Shown here: positions 25,897 through 35,044 of the stretch, piece by piece
How positions within the stretch are numbered: position 1 is the stretch's first letter
Layout: each line of letters opens with the position of its first letter
Assembly (NCBI RefSeq): GCF_008364765.1
Contig: NZ_VTUY01000003.1
Span: 1,657 to 65,656 of the forward strand
Source of the DNA: Bacillus sp. CH30_1T
Lineage (GTDB): Bacteria; Bacillota; Bacilli; Bacillales; Bacillaceae_B
Reading direction: 5' to 3'
DNA length: 64,000 nt
Notes under the pieces: generated by a model
Database searches by the model: none
Seen by the model: only the letters and a program-made list of their open reading frames with translations
What the model was told of the DNA's origin: nothing
Position numbers and translations under genes: made by a program

Positions 25897-26829
25897 GTGA
25901 AAAAAATTCATATTATTCATGAAAATAGTGATTGGACCAATCATTTAACGACTCGTCTTGACGAGCTTCAATTGCCTTATGAGGAATGGTTTCTTGATCA
26001 AGGGCTCATCGATTTATCATCAGAACCTCCAGAAGGCGTTTTCTATAATCGAATCAGTGCATCTTCTCATACCAGAAACCATCGTTTTGCACCCGAGTTA
26101 ACGGAAAGCGTTCTTTCATGGTTGGAGAGATATGAAAGAAAGGTACTGAACGGGAGCCGTGCCCTCCGGTTAGAAGTAAGTAAAGTGAACCAGTATATGG
26201 CCTTGAACGCTGCCTGTATCAAGACACCGAAAACCATTGCAGCTGTTGGAAAAGAGCAGATCATAGAAGCCGCACAAAAGCTCAACAAGCCATCATTCAT
26301 CACCAAGCATAATCGTGCAGGAAAAGGATTGGGTGTTCAGTTGTTTCATTCAGTGGACGCATTGAAAAACTATGTCTACAGTGATGCATTTGAAGAACCG
26401 CTGGATGGCACGACGCTAATCCAGGAATACATTGAAGCACCGGACGCTTCGATCACACGCTGTGAATTCATCGGCGGCACATTCATGTATGCTGTGAAGG
26501 TGGATACGTCAAAAGGATTTGAATTATGTCCCGCCGATGTCTGCCAGGTCGATGATTTATTCTGTCCAGTGGGGGAGCAGGAAGAAAAGCCTAAATTCCA
26601 AATCAGGGAAAACTTTTCCCATGGCATCCTTTCGTCTTACGAAGCATTTTTAAAAGAAAACCGGATTGATGTAGCCGGGATTGAATTTATTCAAGACAAA
26701 GAAGGCACCATCTACACGTATGATGTGAACACCAATACAAATTACAACAAGGATGCCGAGGCGAAGTACGGACAATTCGGGATGCTAGAGCTGGCAAAAT
26801 ATCTTGGAGAACAATTGAAAACGGTGTAA
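25897..26829 (+). CDS. ATP-grasp domain protein (RimK-like)
   Basis: About 310 residues. KVNQYMALNAACIKTPKTIA opens the ATP-grasp module; PSFITKHNRAGKGLGVQLF is the ATP-binding loop and YTYDVNTNTNYNKDAEAKYG carries metal-binding Asp/Asn residues. ATP-grasp ligases join a carboxylate to an amine or thiol via acyl phosphate. Substrates are unknown. GTG 25897 is preferred over ATG 25891 because the AAAGGGGGG site is too close to the latter. A weak hairpin follows at 26835-26866. Confidence 0.75.
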   Translation: MKKIHIIHENSDWTNHLTTRLDELQLPYEEWFLDQGLIDLSSEPPEGVFYNRISASSHTRNHRFAPELTESVLSWLERYERKVLNGSRALRLEVSKVNQYMALNAACIKTPKTIAAVGKEQIIEAAQKLNKPSFITKHNRAGKGLGVQLFHSVDALKNYVYSDAFEEPLDGTTLIQEYIEAPDASITRCEFIGGTFMYAVKVDTSKGFELCPADVCQVDDLFCPVGEQEEKPKFQIRENFSHGILSSYEAFLKENRIDVAGIEFIQDKEGTIYTYDVNTNTNYNKDAEAKYGQFGMLELAKYLGEQLKTV

Positions 26830-26969
26830 AGTGATGACTCTCCTGTGCATGTACAGGGGGGTTTTCTTATGTAAATGCACGATTACATATATAATTGTAA
26901 CGATTTTTGTATTAGTATGGTAGAATTTCTATAAAGTAGACAATATCTGTGAAAGGTCAAAGGGTAAGT

Positions 26970-28238
26970 ATGATTATCTTTAATCAGGATGTTATTAATA
27001 ATTTCTTTTATATCATTTTGAGTATTTTTTTAATTTTTTTCCTTATCGAAAGAAAGATGATACATGGTTGGTACACAACGTTAGCAACCCTTGTTTCTTT
27101 GAGTATTGCCATTATCCTGTGCATGCTTTCCCCGATCTATCATAATCCATACTGTGTACATGATTTAAGGATGATTCCTTTCGTACTCGGAATTATGTAT
27201 GGAGGACCATACACAGGGCTCGCACTCTTAGTTGTTTTATTGGTATCCAGAACTATGATATATAGTTGGAGTTTAGTAGCATTTGTTATTTATGTGGTAA
27301 TCTACCTTTTGACGGTTATCGGGATGAAGTGGTTCGTTTTTGACCGTTTAACAAGCCGTAAGAAGATTATATTCTCGGTGATTCTCTTTACCATTCATTC
27401 AATAGTAGCGGCCCTTATTGCTAATGCCATGACAGTGTTTGTAATCGATGAAAGCTATCTCATTAATTTCATCTTACTCCCCTCAGTGGGAATGCTCATC
27501 TTGACATACATATGTGAAACACTGCTTAAACAGATTCAAATCAAACAAGCACTCGTGAAAATAGAAAAAATGGAAGTGCTCGCTCAACTGGCAGCCAGCA
27601 TTTCACACGAAGTGAAGAATCCGTTAACGGTTATTAAAGGATTTCTAAGATTGCTCCATCAAGAAAATCTTCCAGTCGGAAAAAAAGAGCAATACTTAGC
27701 CATCGCATCATCAGAACTGAACCGGGCAGAAGATATCATCAATGACTATCTCACATTTGCCAAGCCGGACCCTGATCATATAGAGGACATCTCAATTTCT
27801 GAACAACTCAATAAGCTTGTTGATATGGTAGAGCCCCTGAGCAACCAGCAATCGGTGGACGTGCATAAAAGCATCATGGACGCCACCATTGTCGGCAATA
27901 CGCGGAGCTTTCAGCAAGCATTTCTCAACATCATCAAAAATGCGATCGAATCCATGCCAAAAGGAGGTACCCTTACGATGCTTTCGAAGGTTCAAAAGGG
28001 CAACGTCAGCATCACCATCACTGATACTGGAGTCGGGATGACCTCTGAACAACACGCCAGACTGGGAGAACCTTATTTTTCTACGAAGGAAAAAGGGACT
28101 GGTCTTGGGCTTATGGTTTCCTATCGCATCATTGAAGCGATGAGAGGCGTCATTACAGTTGAAAGTAAAGTTGGCAAGGGGACAAGTTTTCAGATTGTGT
28201 TTCCTGTGGATCATATGAAAGACCCTTCATCTTTATAG
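26970..28238 (+). CDS. KinB-like sporulation sensor histidine kinase
   Basis: A 422-residue kinase with about six N-terminal membrane helices of the LytS/5TM type (PFVLGIMYGGPYTGLALLVV), then a HisKA domain (LAASISHEVKNPLTVIKGFL, phosphorylated His) and an HATPase (N-box IIKNAIESMPKGG, G-boxes DTGVGMT and KGTGLGLMVS). Length and layout match KinB, which feeds the Spo0F-Spo0A phosphorelay. It has no adjacent response regulator, as usual for orphan sporulation kinases, and no kapB neighbour. ATG 26970 follows AAAGGG. Confidence 0.8.
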   Translation: MIIFNQDVINNFFYIILSIFLIFFLIERKMIHGWYTTLATLVSLSIAIILCMLSPIYHNPYCVHDLRMIPFVLGIMYGGPYTGLALLVVLLVSRTMIYSWSLVAFVIYVVIYLLTVIGMKWFVFDRLTSRKKIIFSVILFTIHSIVAALIANAMTVFVIDESYLINFILLPSVGMLILTYICETLLKQIQIKQALVKIEKMEVLAQLAASISHEVKNPLTVIKGFLRLLHQENLPVGKKEQYLAIASSELNRAEDIINDYLTFAKPDPDHIEDISISEQLNKLVDMVEPLSNQQSVDVHKSIMDATIVGNTRSFQQAFLNIIKNAIESMPKGGTLTMLSKVQKGNVSITITDTGVGMTSEQHARLGEPYFSTKEKGTGLGLMVSYRIIEAMRGVITVESKVGKGTSFQIVFPVDHMKDPSSL

Positions 28239-28387
28239 GTGGAGGTTTTTTTATTTTACTGATACCCCAACGCATCCAGGTCAATGATTATTAATTGTGT
28301 ATTGAACTTTCTTAAATTATCTGATAATATATATTCCTGCTCCCAAACGCCTACATAATTTTTACAGATTTCGATATGTCTTTCTAT

Positions 28388-28508
28388 TGTCTAGCTCCGG
28401 CGGCTAGGCCCTCGAGGTCATAAGCTAAGTCTGGCAAGAAGACAAAATGCGCCTTCTCGCCAAACTCAACTTATGCTTATCGGGCCTGCTCGAGCCGCCT
28501 CCGCTTTT
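28388..28508. repeat. Dispersed intergenic hairpin repeat, copy 1
   Basis: This segment shares its outer arms (CTCGAGGTCATAAGCTAA; CTTATGCTTATCGGGCC; CGCCTCCGCTTTT) with the copies at 46710-46830 and 46836-46956. Outer and inner halves are inverted repeats, giving a long imperfect hairpin. It fills most of the 367-bp gap before helD; the rest of the gap shows nothing recognisable. The family is widespread in Bacillaceae by memory; function unknown. Confidence 0.75.
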
Positions 28509-28605
28509 CGTTATGAACGTTTCCCCACCGAGAGTCGTTACCTTAGTGGTATTGTTGAGACGTTTTTTCTCCATTGCGGCTACTAACATTTGGAAGGAGA
28601 AATGT

Positions 28606-30873
28606 ATGACGAAGGAATCAACTATTCATCCCGAATTTTCAACTGAATCAGAACGCCTGGAGTTTACGAAGCGTTACATTGATGTAGTCATCAGCACATC
28701 CCAGACGAGTAAGGAAAAGTATAAAGAAAACATGGAAAAAGCTTTTGGAGATATTGATTGGGGCGAGTCAAGTGCTGCTTACATCGATATCTTGACGAAC
28801 TCAAGCTTTTTTGAGATGTCCAAAGAAGAACTGGAGTCCCTAACGAAAGCGAAAACGAAACCGTATTTTGCCAGGATTGATTTTCAACATGAGGGATCGG
28901 ACAAGGTGGAGAAGCACTATATTGGGAAGACCTCCCTGTATCAGAGGGAGAATCAAGAACAAATCATCGTGGACTGGAGGTCGCCCATCGCAAACCTGTA
29001 TTACGAAGGACGGATCGGTGATGTTTCGTATGAAGCGGAAGACGAAACATATGAAGGAGATCTTTCATTAAAACGTCAGTACATGATTGAGGATGGTTTG
29101 TTAGAAGAAATCAGGGATATAGATTTAACGACCACTGATGAACTGCTTCAGGATTCATTAGCCAAAAGCTCCAGCAATCGTTTAACTGAGATCATTTCCA
29201 CCATTCAAGAAGAACAGAACCGGATCATCCGAGCCGATTTAAACAAGCCCATCATTGTTCAAGGAGCGGCAGGAAGCGGAAAGACAACCATCGCCCTTCA
29301 TCGGATTTCATATTTTATTTACAACTATAAGCAGCATTTTGACCCGAAACAACTGATGATCCTTGCACCAAGTAATTTGTTTATCGACTACATTTCAGAA
29401 GCCCTGCCGGAACTTGGGGTTGAACGGGTAAGACAAACGACGTTCACGGATTATGTCATGACCTGCTTAGAGAAAAAGCTGAAATTAGTAGAAGATAACA
29501 AACTCATTCAGTTAATTGAAACCAAGGGTGAAGACATAGAGACTGCATCCTGGATATCTGGGTTTAAAGGCTCCAAAGCATTTAGGAGAATTCTTGATTA
29601 TTATATAGAAGAAATTGAACAGCGTTTTTATACATCAAAGGACTTCTATGTTGATAAATACAAGCTCTACACGGCAAAAAAGTTCACTCACCTTTTTAAA
29701 GATGAATATACGTATATGCCAATCTATCGCCGGATGGATAAGCTCAAAGCTCTCTTACAGAGTTATGTTCGGACGAACAAGAAGCAGATGGTGGAGAAGG
29801 TAGAGAGGTTTTTCGATGAACGGATCGAAACAGCGCTTTTTCAAAGGACACAAGCAGCAAATCGGAAGGACTATGTGTCAAAAGCATTGGACAAGAAAAA
29901 TGAGCGGGTCGAAGAAATTAAGAAGGCGATCCGAACAAGCGTAACGGCCTACATGAAGCAGTTTGAAAAGAAAAACCTGGATCAATACTTCATAGAATTG
30001 TTCTCAGATCCGAAACGGATGGCTTCTTACTCGAAAGGTGAGCTAAGCATGCAACAAGCAGAACAGCTTAGTCAATATACGTTGAAATACGCGAAGAAGA
30101 AACAGTATGAGGTAGAAGACTTAGCCATTCTTCTTTACTTGCAAACTCACTTGTTTGGAATCGATAAATTTTATAAAGCGAAAAATATCGTGATTGATGA
30201 AGCACAGGATTATAGTTATATGCAGCTTTATTCGTTGAAGAGGGCACTTGAAACCGACATGTTTACATTGGTGGGGGATCTTGCCCAGGGAATTCACTCC
30301 TACCGTGGACTTCAGTCATGGGAACCGGTGTATAGAGATGTTTTTCCGAGGGCCACCTATACCGAGTTGCAAAAAAGCTACCGAACCACAATTGAAATCA
30401 TGGAGGAAGCAAATAAACTGCTGAATCTCTTACCCTATGAATTTCCTAAAGTGAATCCAGTGGTGAGACACGGAGATTCTCCCAGCTTCGATGAGTTTGT
30501 GGAATTAGAAGAGTTGGCTGCCGTAATCGAGGAGAAGGTGAATTCTGGACGAGAAGAAGGATTCCAAACCTTCGCCGTGATCGGTAAAAGCATGAAGGAT
30601 TGTGTGAAAATCAGCGGAATCCTTCAAGATCGGCAGCCCGGGAAAGTGAAGTTATTAGAAGAACAGGAATCGATCCCAAAAGATCAAATCGTCGTTGTCC
30701 CATCTTATCTGTCAAAAGGACTTGAATTCGATGTCGTCATCATCGCAGCGGTGGATGAAACATTCAAAGCGGAAAACGAACTCGACATTAAGCTCCAATA
30801 CGTGTCCATGACACGCCCCCTGCATAAGCTCGCGTTTATCGGGAAGAGTAGAGGTCAATTTATCGGCCAGTAG
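28606..30873 (+). CDS. helD: HelD-type RNA polymerase recycling helicase
   Basis: A 755-residue UvrD-like SF1 NTPase. Residues 1-120 are the HelD N-terminal coiled-coil arm; PIIVQGAAGSGKTTIALHRI is Walker A; KNIVIDEAQDYSYMQLYSLK is motif II; LVGDLAQGIHSYRGLQSWE is motif III; LQKSYRTTIEIMEEANKLL and SMTRPLHKL are later motifs. HelD releases RNA polymerase from stalled nucleic-acid complexes. The ATG at 28606 follows GGAAGGAG; upstream in-frame codons are repeat sequence. Confidence 0.85.
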   Translation: MTKESTIHPEFSTESERLEFTKRYIDVVISTSQTSKEKYKENMEKAFGDIDWGESSAAYIDILTNSSFFEMSKEELESLTKAKTKPYFARIDFQHEGSDKVEKHYIGKTSLYQRENQEQIIVDWRSPIANLYYEGRIGDVSYEAEDETYEGDLSLKRQYMIEDGLLEEIRDIDLTTTDELLQDSLAKSSSNRLTEIISTIQEEQNRIIRADLNKPIIVQGAAGSGKTTIALHRISYFIYNYKQHFDPKQLMILAPSNLFIDYISEALPELGVERVRQTTFTDYVMTCLEKKLKLVEDNKLIQLIETKGEDIETASWISGFKGSKAFRRILDYYIEEIEQRFYTSKDFYVDKYKLYTAKKFTHLFKDEYTYMPIYRRMDKLKALLQSYVRTNKKQMVEKVERFFDERIETALFQRTQAANRKDYVSKALDKKNERVEEIKKAIRTSVTAYMKQFEKKNLDQYFIELFSDPKRMASYSKGELSMQQAEQLSQYTLKYAKKKQYEVEDLAILLYLQTHLFGIDKFYKAKNIVIDEAQDYSYMQLYSLKRALETDMFTLVGDLAQGIHSYRGLQSWEPVYRDVFPRATYTELQKSYRTTIEIMEEANKLLNLLPYEFPKVNPVVRHGDSPSFDEFVELEELAAVIEEKVNSGREEGFQTFAVIGKSMKDCVKISGILQDRQPGKVKLLEEQESIPKDQIVVVPSYLSKGLEFDVVIIAAVDETFKAENELDIKLQYVSMTRPLHKLAFIGKSRGQFIGQ

Positions 30874-30884
30874 AAGCTCCAAAT

Positions 30885-30915
30885 AGGTCCGTCCCTCATG
30901 GAGAGGGACGGACCT
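30885..30915. terminator. Perfect hairpin after helD
   Basis: AGGTCCGTCCCTC/GAGGGACGGACCT, 13-bp stem, 5-nt loop. The T-run is poor. The same arms recur at 31851-31885, and one arm at 11651, so this is a repeat element probably acting as terminator. Confidence 0.6.
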
Positions 30916-31003
30916 TAATTTAGTATATAAACAAATTTTTCAATCATAACATTAGCAAAAAGCTGAGTGAATTTGTAAAATAGTAAATCAGGAGGGATGC
31001 AAT

Positions 31004-31834
31004 ATGTTAAAAAACTTACAGAGCACGAAGACATTACATAATGGAATCGAAATTCCTTATGTCGGTTTAGGAGTTTACCAAATGAAAGATCCGTCTGAAA
31101 CGGTGCAGGCTGTTCGAACAGCGATTAAGTCAGGGTACCGTTCCATCGATACAGCGGCGATCTACGAAAACGAAGAAAGTGTAGGTCAAGGTGTGAAAGA
31201 CGGTGGAGTAGCGAGAGAGGAACTGTTCATTACATCGAAAGTATGGAATAGTGATCAAGGCTACGATACGACATTGAAAGCATTCGAAACCAGCCTGAAA
31301 AAGCTTGATATGGACTACCTGGATCTTTATTTAATTCACTGGCCGGTAGAAGGAAAATACATTGATACATGGAAGGCACTCGAAAGACTGCATAGCGAAG
31401 GGTTAGTGAAGTCAATCGGTGTAAGTAACTTCCATCAGCATCACCTTGAAGATTTGATGAAGAACAGCAACGAAAAGCCTGTATTAAATCAAATCGAATT
31501 ACACCCTCGTCTGAATCAGGAAAAAATAAGAGAATTCTGTGCATCACAAAATATTGCAGTGGAAGCATGGTCACCAATCGCTCAAGGGCGTGTACTGGAT
31601 GAACCAACACTGAATCACATTGCTGAAAAGCATGAAAAATCCGCTGCCCAAGTGATTCTGCGCTGGCACCTTCAGAATGGTGTCATCATCATTCCTAAAT
31701 CTGTTCATGAAAGCCGAATAAAAGAAAACGCAGATCTATTCAACTTCGAATTATCACTGGAAGAAATGAACCAAATCAACGGATTAAATCTCGACGAACG
31801 CTTCGGGCCAGATCCGGACGACTTCGATTTCTAA
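31004..31834 (+). CDS. yvgN: Aldo/keto reductase (glyoxal reductase-like)
   Basis: A 276-residue AKR5-type enzyme very like YvgN, the methylglyoxal/glyoxal reductase of B. subtilis. SGYRSIDTAAIYENEESVG supplies catalytic Asp and Tyr, FITSKVW the Lys, and LIHWPVEGKY the His; IIIPKSVHESRIKENA binds NADPH. It detoxifies reactive aldehydes. Starts at ATG after GGAGGG. Flanked by two copies of the same hairpin repeat. Confidence 0.85.
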   Translation: MLKNLQSTKTLHNGIEIPYVGLGVYQMKDPSETVQAVRTAIKSGYRSIDTAAIYENEESVGQGVKDGGVAREELFITSKVWNSDQGYDTTLKAFETSLKKLDMDYLDLYLIHWPVEGKYIDTWKALERLHSEGLVKSIGVSNFHQHHLEDLMKNSNEKPVLNQIELHPRLNQEKIREFCASQNIAVEAWSPIAQGRVLDEPTLNHIAEKHEKSAAQVILRWHLQNGVIIIPKSVHESRIKENADLFNFELSLEEMNQINGLNLDERFGPDPDDFDF

Positions 31835-31850
31835 TCGATAGACATATGTT

Positions 31851-31892
31851 AGAGGTCCGTCCCTCCAGAAGAGGGACGGACCTCTTATTTTC
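31851..31892 (+). terminator. Terminator after yvgN
   Basis: The 15-bp stem AGAGGTCCGTCCCTC/GAGGGACGGACCTCT with a CAGAA loop is followed by TATTTT. Near-identical to the hairpin after helD. Confidence 0.75.
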
Positions 31893-31932
31893 TCCCTCAT
31901 GTCCCAGTATTAAAAAAGTTGTAAAATAGTTA

Positions 31933-32038
31933 TTGACAGGGAAGTGAGGAGTATTATACAATTATCTCGAAATCAAAATAATTACATTCGAGATAAAAAG
32001 CACTCTTTTTTTTACACATATATCTCAAATTCAAGATA
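31933..32038 (+). promoter_or_regulatory. doxX promoter with MhqR-like operators
   Basis: TTGACA (31933-31938) and TATACA (31955-31960) are 16 bp apart. Around and below the start site are TATCTCGAAATC (from 31963), CATTCGAGATA (to 31994), and a full dyad TATCTCAAATTCAAGATA (32021-32038). These resemble the MhqR operator TATCTCGAATTCGAGATA, which controls quinone-resistance genes including a DoxX gene in B. subtilis. Confidence 0.7.
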
Positions 32039-32111
32039 AATGATTTGAGAATAATTGAATTTGAATGTTTGAAGCTACATCTCGATGGGAAAACATAAAG
32101 GAGGAAGTAAA

Positions 32112-32519
32112 ATGACAGCACTAGCTGCTTTAGGTTTATTGGTTATTCGTTTAGTAGTAGGGTTAACATTCGCTGCTCACGGAGCACAGAAATTGTTTGG
32201 CTGGTTTGGTGGACACGGACTACAAGGAACAGGTGGTTTCTTTGAGTCCATTGGAATCAAGCCGGGAAAAACGATGGCATTACTTGCAGGACTTTCTGAA
32301 GTTGCAGGGGGATTGCTTTTCGCGGCAGGTTTTTTGACGCCATTAGCAGCGTTACTTATCATTGGAACGATGATTGTAGCGATCGTGAAAGTTCACGGAC
32401 CAAATGGTTATTGGGTTACACAAAATGGTACAGAATATAATGTGATGCTCATTGTTGTTGCTCTTGGAGTAGCACTGGTAGGGGCAGGATCATTTTCTAT
32501 CGACGCACTTTTATTTTAG
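32112..32519 (+). CDS. DoxX family membrane protein
   Basis: A 135-residue four-helix membrane protein of the DoxX family (LVIRLVVGLTFAAHGAQKLF, then GTGGFFESIGIKPGK). Bacillus members (MhqP, CatD) belong to quinone/catechol-stress regulons. ATG 32112 follows AAAGGAGG; the ORF's earlier ATG at 32085 is in the leader. Preceded by MhqR-like operators, so induction by quinones is expected. Possibly linked functionally to wrbA downstream. Confidence 0.85.
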   Translation: MTALAALGLLVIRLVVGLTFAAHGAQKLFGWFGGHGLQGTGGFFESIGIKPGKTMALLAGLSEVAGGLLFAAGFLTPLAALLIIGTMIVAIVKVHGPNGYWVTQNGTEYNVMLIVVALGVALVGAGSFSIDALLF

Positions 32520-32635
32520 ATAAGTTCATTTTTCAATAGGAATTCAAATGTACACATATACGATGTGGAAATCCAACACAGAAACTCGGTATGCAATCCA
32601 ACATCACTACTTTCAATTAGGTAGCAAATGAATAA

Positions 32636-32665
32636 TGCAGGTGAATGTTGATTGATTTACCTGCA
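32636..32665. other. Hairpin between doxX and wrbA
   Basis: TGCAGGT/ACCTGCA with a 16-nt partly pairing loop. No T-run follows, so it may be a weak terminator, a processing site or an operator for wrbA. Confidence 0.35.
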
Positions 32666-32728
32666 CTCGGATTCGGTGTTTCACTTATTTACTATATATA
32701 AACCATATTTAAAGGAGAGATTAAGATT

Positions 32729-33343
32729 ATGTCTAATGTAAAATTAGCAATCATGTACTACAGTTCAACGGGAACAAATTATCAAATGGCGAAATGGGCA
32801 GAAGAGGCTGCGAAAGAAGCAGGCGCTGAAGTGAAGGTACTGCGTTTTGAAGAGACGGCACCTGAAGGAGCAATCGCTTCAAACCCAGCATGGGAAAAGC
32901 ACTATAATGAAACAAAAGATATCGTACCTGTTGCGACACTTGATGATCTTGAGTGGGCAGACGCATACCTTTTCAATGTTCCAACCCGATTCGGAAATGT
33001 TCCTTCTCAAGTCAAAGCCTTCCTGGATACTACTGGAGGTCTTTGGTTCAACGGGAAACTTGCTAATAAAGTAGTAAGTGCCACTTCATCTGCAAGCAAC
33101 TCACACGGTGGACAGGAGCAGACGGTCCTTGCTCTTTACACAACTATGATGCATTGGGGTGCAATCATCGCAGCTCCTGGATATACAGACCAATCAAGCT
33201 TTACTACAGGAGGAAACCCGTACGGAACGAGTGTAACAGTCGATCAGGAGGGTAATATGGTTGAAGCCGTTGAGCCTGCAGTGAAACACCAAACTCGCCG
33301 TACGATCCAAATTGCTGAAGCAGTAAAAAACGGATTGAAATAA
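32729..33343 (+). CDS. wrbA: NAD(P)H:quinone oxidoreductase WrbA
   Basis: A 204-residue flavodoxin-like protein of WrbA type: MYYSSTGTNYQMAKWAEEAA (FMN phosphate loop), FNVPTRFGNVPSQVKAFLD, and SSASNSHGGQEQTVLALYTT. It reduces quinones by two electrons, avoiding semiquinone radicals. Starts at ATG after AAAGGAGAG. Lies behind the doxX gene, and both fit quinone resistance. Confidence 0.9.
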   Translation: MSNVKLAIMYYSSTGTNYQMAKWAEEAAKEAGAEVKVLRFEETAPEGAIASNPAWEKHYNETKDIVPVATLDDLEWADAYLFNVPTRFGNVPSQVKAFLDTTGGLWFNGKLANKVVSATSSASNSHGGQEQTVLALYTTMMHWGAIIAAPGYTDQSSFTTGGNPYGTSVTVDQEGNMVEAVEPAVKHQTRRTIQIAEAVKNGLK

Positions 33344-33355
33344 ATAACATATAAG

Positions 33356-33395
33356 AAAACGAGTCACTCACGAATGGGAGTGGCTCGTTTTTTTT
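33356..33395 (+). terminator. Terminator after wrbA
   Basis: AACGAGTCACTC/GAGTGGCTCGTT stem (one G-T pair) and eight Ts. Confidence 0.9.
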
Positions 33396-33399
33396 GTTC

Positions 33400-34284
33400 T
33401 CACAACCCGACATCATCGGCACAATCAGCCTCACACTCAATCCATTCGCCAGTCAGGGGATGAGGAAATGAAATCCGTGCTGCATGCAGCGCTTGCCTAT
33501 TGAAAATCGGCCTTCCTCCATATAATATGTCTCCGACTAAAGGATGACCGATGTGACTCATATGGACGCGAATCTGGTGGGTGCGTCCAGTATCAAGCTG
33601 GACTTCAACTAGTGTAAAAGGATTTTTATACTCCAGCACCTTGTAGTGGGTGATTGCATCCTGACCAGAAGGTGAGACCCTTCTTCTTGTATTGTGATGG
33701 CGGTCCCTGCCGATTGGTTCAGAGATGGTGCCTTTTTTTTGCTTCAATCGACCATGAACGAGAGCATTGTATGTACGCTTGATCTGTCTCTCAGTGAGAA
33801 GTCGGTCAAGAATCGCTTTACTTAACGGGTGCTTAGCGAAGATGATTGCTCCCGATGTATCATGATCCAAACGATGAATGTGCTGGACGCGGCTGCTTTC
33901 TCCCCGGGCTTGATAGTGAAAGGCCACCAGATTTGCAAGGGTTTCCGTCTCATTCGGATGGTTTGGGTGAGTATCAATTCCCGCAGGTTTGTTGACGACA
34001 ATCAGATGGTCATCTTCGAATAGTACATCGATTTCTCCATAGGTCGGAGGGACATCATATTCTACTTCTTTAAATAAATGAAGCTGAAGCGTATCTCCCG
34101 GAGAAAGGGGCTGGGTCCAGGAAATCGATTTCCCGTTCACTTTAATATCACCCGCCATCCTCATGGAATGAATTAGTTTCTTAGGTGCTTGCCAGTGATT
34201 TCTAAGAATTGTTTCAATCGTTACATTTTTCCATTTGTCTGGAACAACTAGTTCAAATAGTTCTCCTTTTTTCTGTGTTTTCAT
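33400..34284 (-). CDS. RluA-family pseudouridine synthase (YhcT-like)
   Basis: A 294-residue RNA pseudouridine synthase. An S4-like N-terminal region is followed by VVNKPAGIDTHPNHP, the catalytic motif HRLDHDTSGAIIFAK (Asp nucleophile), and LDTGRTHQIRVHMSHIGHPL. It isomerises uridines in rRNA or tRNA; the site is unknown. ATG 34284 follows AAGGAG at 7 nt. By position next to yhcU it corresponds to B. subtilis yhcT. Confidence 0.85.
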   Translation of the reverse strand: MKTQKKGELFELVVPDKWKNVTIETILRNHWQAPKKLIHSMRMAGDIKVNGKSISWTQPLSPGDTLQLHLFKEVEYDVPPTYGEIDVLFEDDHLIVVNKPAGIDTHPNHPNETETLANLVAFHYQARGESSRVQHIHRLDHDTSGAIIFAKHPLSKAILDRLLTERQIKRTYNALVHGRLKQKKGTISEPIGRDRHHNTRRRVSPSGQDAITHYKVLEYKNPFTLVEVQLDTGRTHQIRVHMSHIGHPLVGDILYGGRPIFNRQALHAARISFPHPLTGEWIECEADCADDVGL

Positions 34285-34455
34285 CAAAAAACTCCTTCAA
34301 CTGACAAAAATCTTATACTTGTGTGGGTATTTAAACCTAATTTAACTCCTATTCAACCCATTTCATGGGTATAATTACCACGCTGTTGGTTCTACTTCTA
34401 TGTTATCCTTAATATATCTATTACAGAGAGATTACAACCATTACAAAGGTGGGTT

Positions 34456-34857
34456 ATGACGGTGAAAGTTTTACTAGCATCAACACATGAACAGGAAGAC
34501 AAAATTCAAGAGCTCATACAGTACATGTATTGTACTATTTTCCCTGATTATTTCACAGATGATGAAATTGAGCAATTTGATGATATGCAAGTATTACATA
34601 CGACGACGAGAAACTTTGAATACTTCGGAACCCTTAAAGAAGCGTTCCAGGTGATTTCAAGCTTACAAACATTGATTTCCATTGTCGAGAGCGGATCAAA
34701 AGAAGAAGTGTATGAAGAAATGTTTTACCGCAATGCTGATATTCTTCAAGGGTTTGGTATGTTTTTCCCACTGTCTTATGATCAATTCAGTGAAGAAACT
34801 GATTGTAAGCATAATTTAAGTATTTATTCGAGAGCGGATAACCAACTGCTTGTTTAG
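34456..34857 (+). CDS. yhcU: YhcU family protein
   Basis: A 133-residue acidic soluble protein similar to B. subtilis YhcU (KEAFQVISSLQTLISIVE; final DNQLLV). It has no known domain or function. The ATG follows AAAGGTGGG. The yhcT-like gene is divergent, as in B. subtilis. Confidence 0.65.
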   Translation: MTVKVLLASTHEQEDKIQELIQYMYCTIFPDYFTDDEIEQFDDMQVLHTTTRNFEYFGTLKEAFQVISSLQTLISIVESGSKEEVYEEMFYRNADILQGFGMFFPLSYDQFSEETDCKHNLSIYSRADNQLLV

Positions 34858-35000
34858 AAAAATCACGTCGTAAAAAGTTTGATACTTTAGAAAATTCGTA
34901 TAAAAATGTTTAGAAGATTCCAGTGAGGGGAAAATAGCTTGTAATAAGTTGATTTTGAAGATATACAGTATCTTCATCTTGAAATTCCTCCTCACTTGAA

Positions 35001-35038
35001 AGGGGCTGACTCGTGGAAAAGTCAGCCCCTCTTTTTTT
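35001..35038. terminator. Terminator between yhcU and the thioredoxin gene
   Basis: AGGGGCTGACT/AGTCAGCCCCT, then CTTTTTTT on the plus strand; serves the convergent pair. Confidence 0.85.
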
Positions 35039-35044
35039 GCTTTA

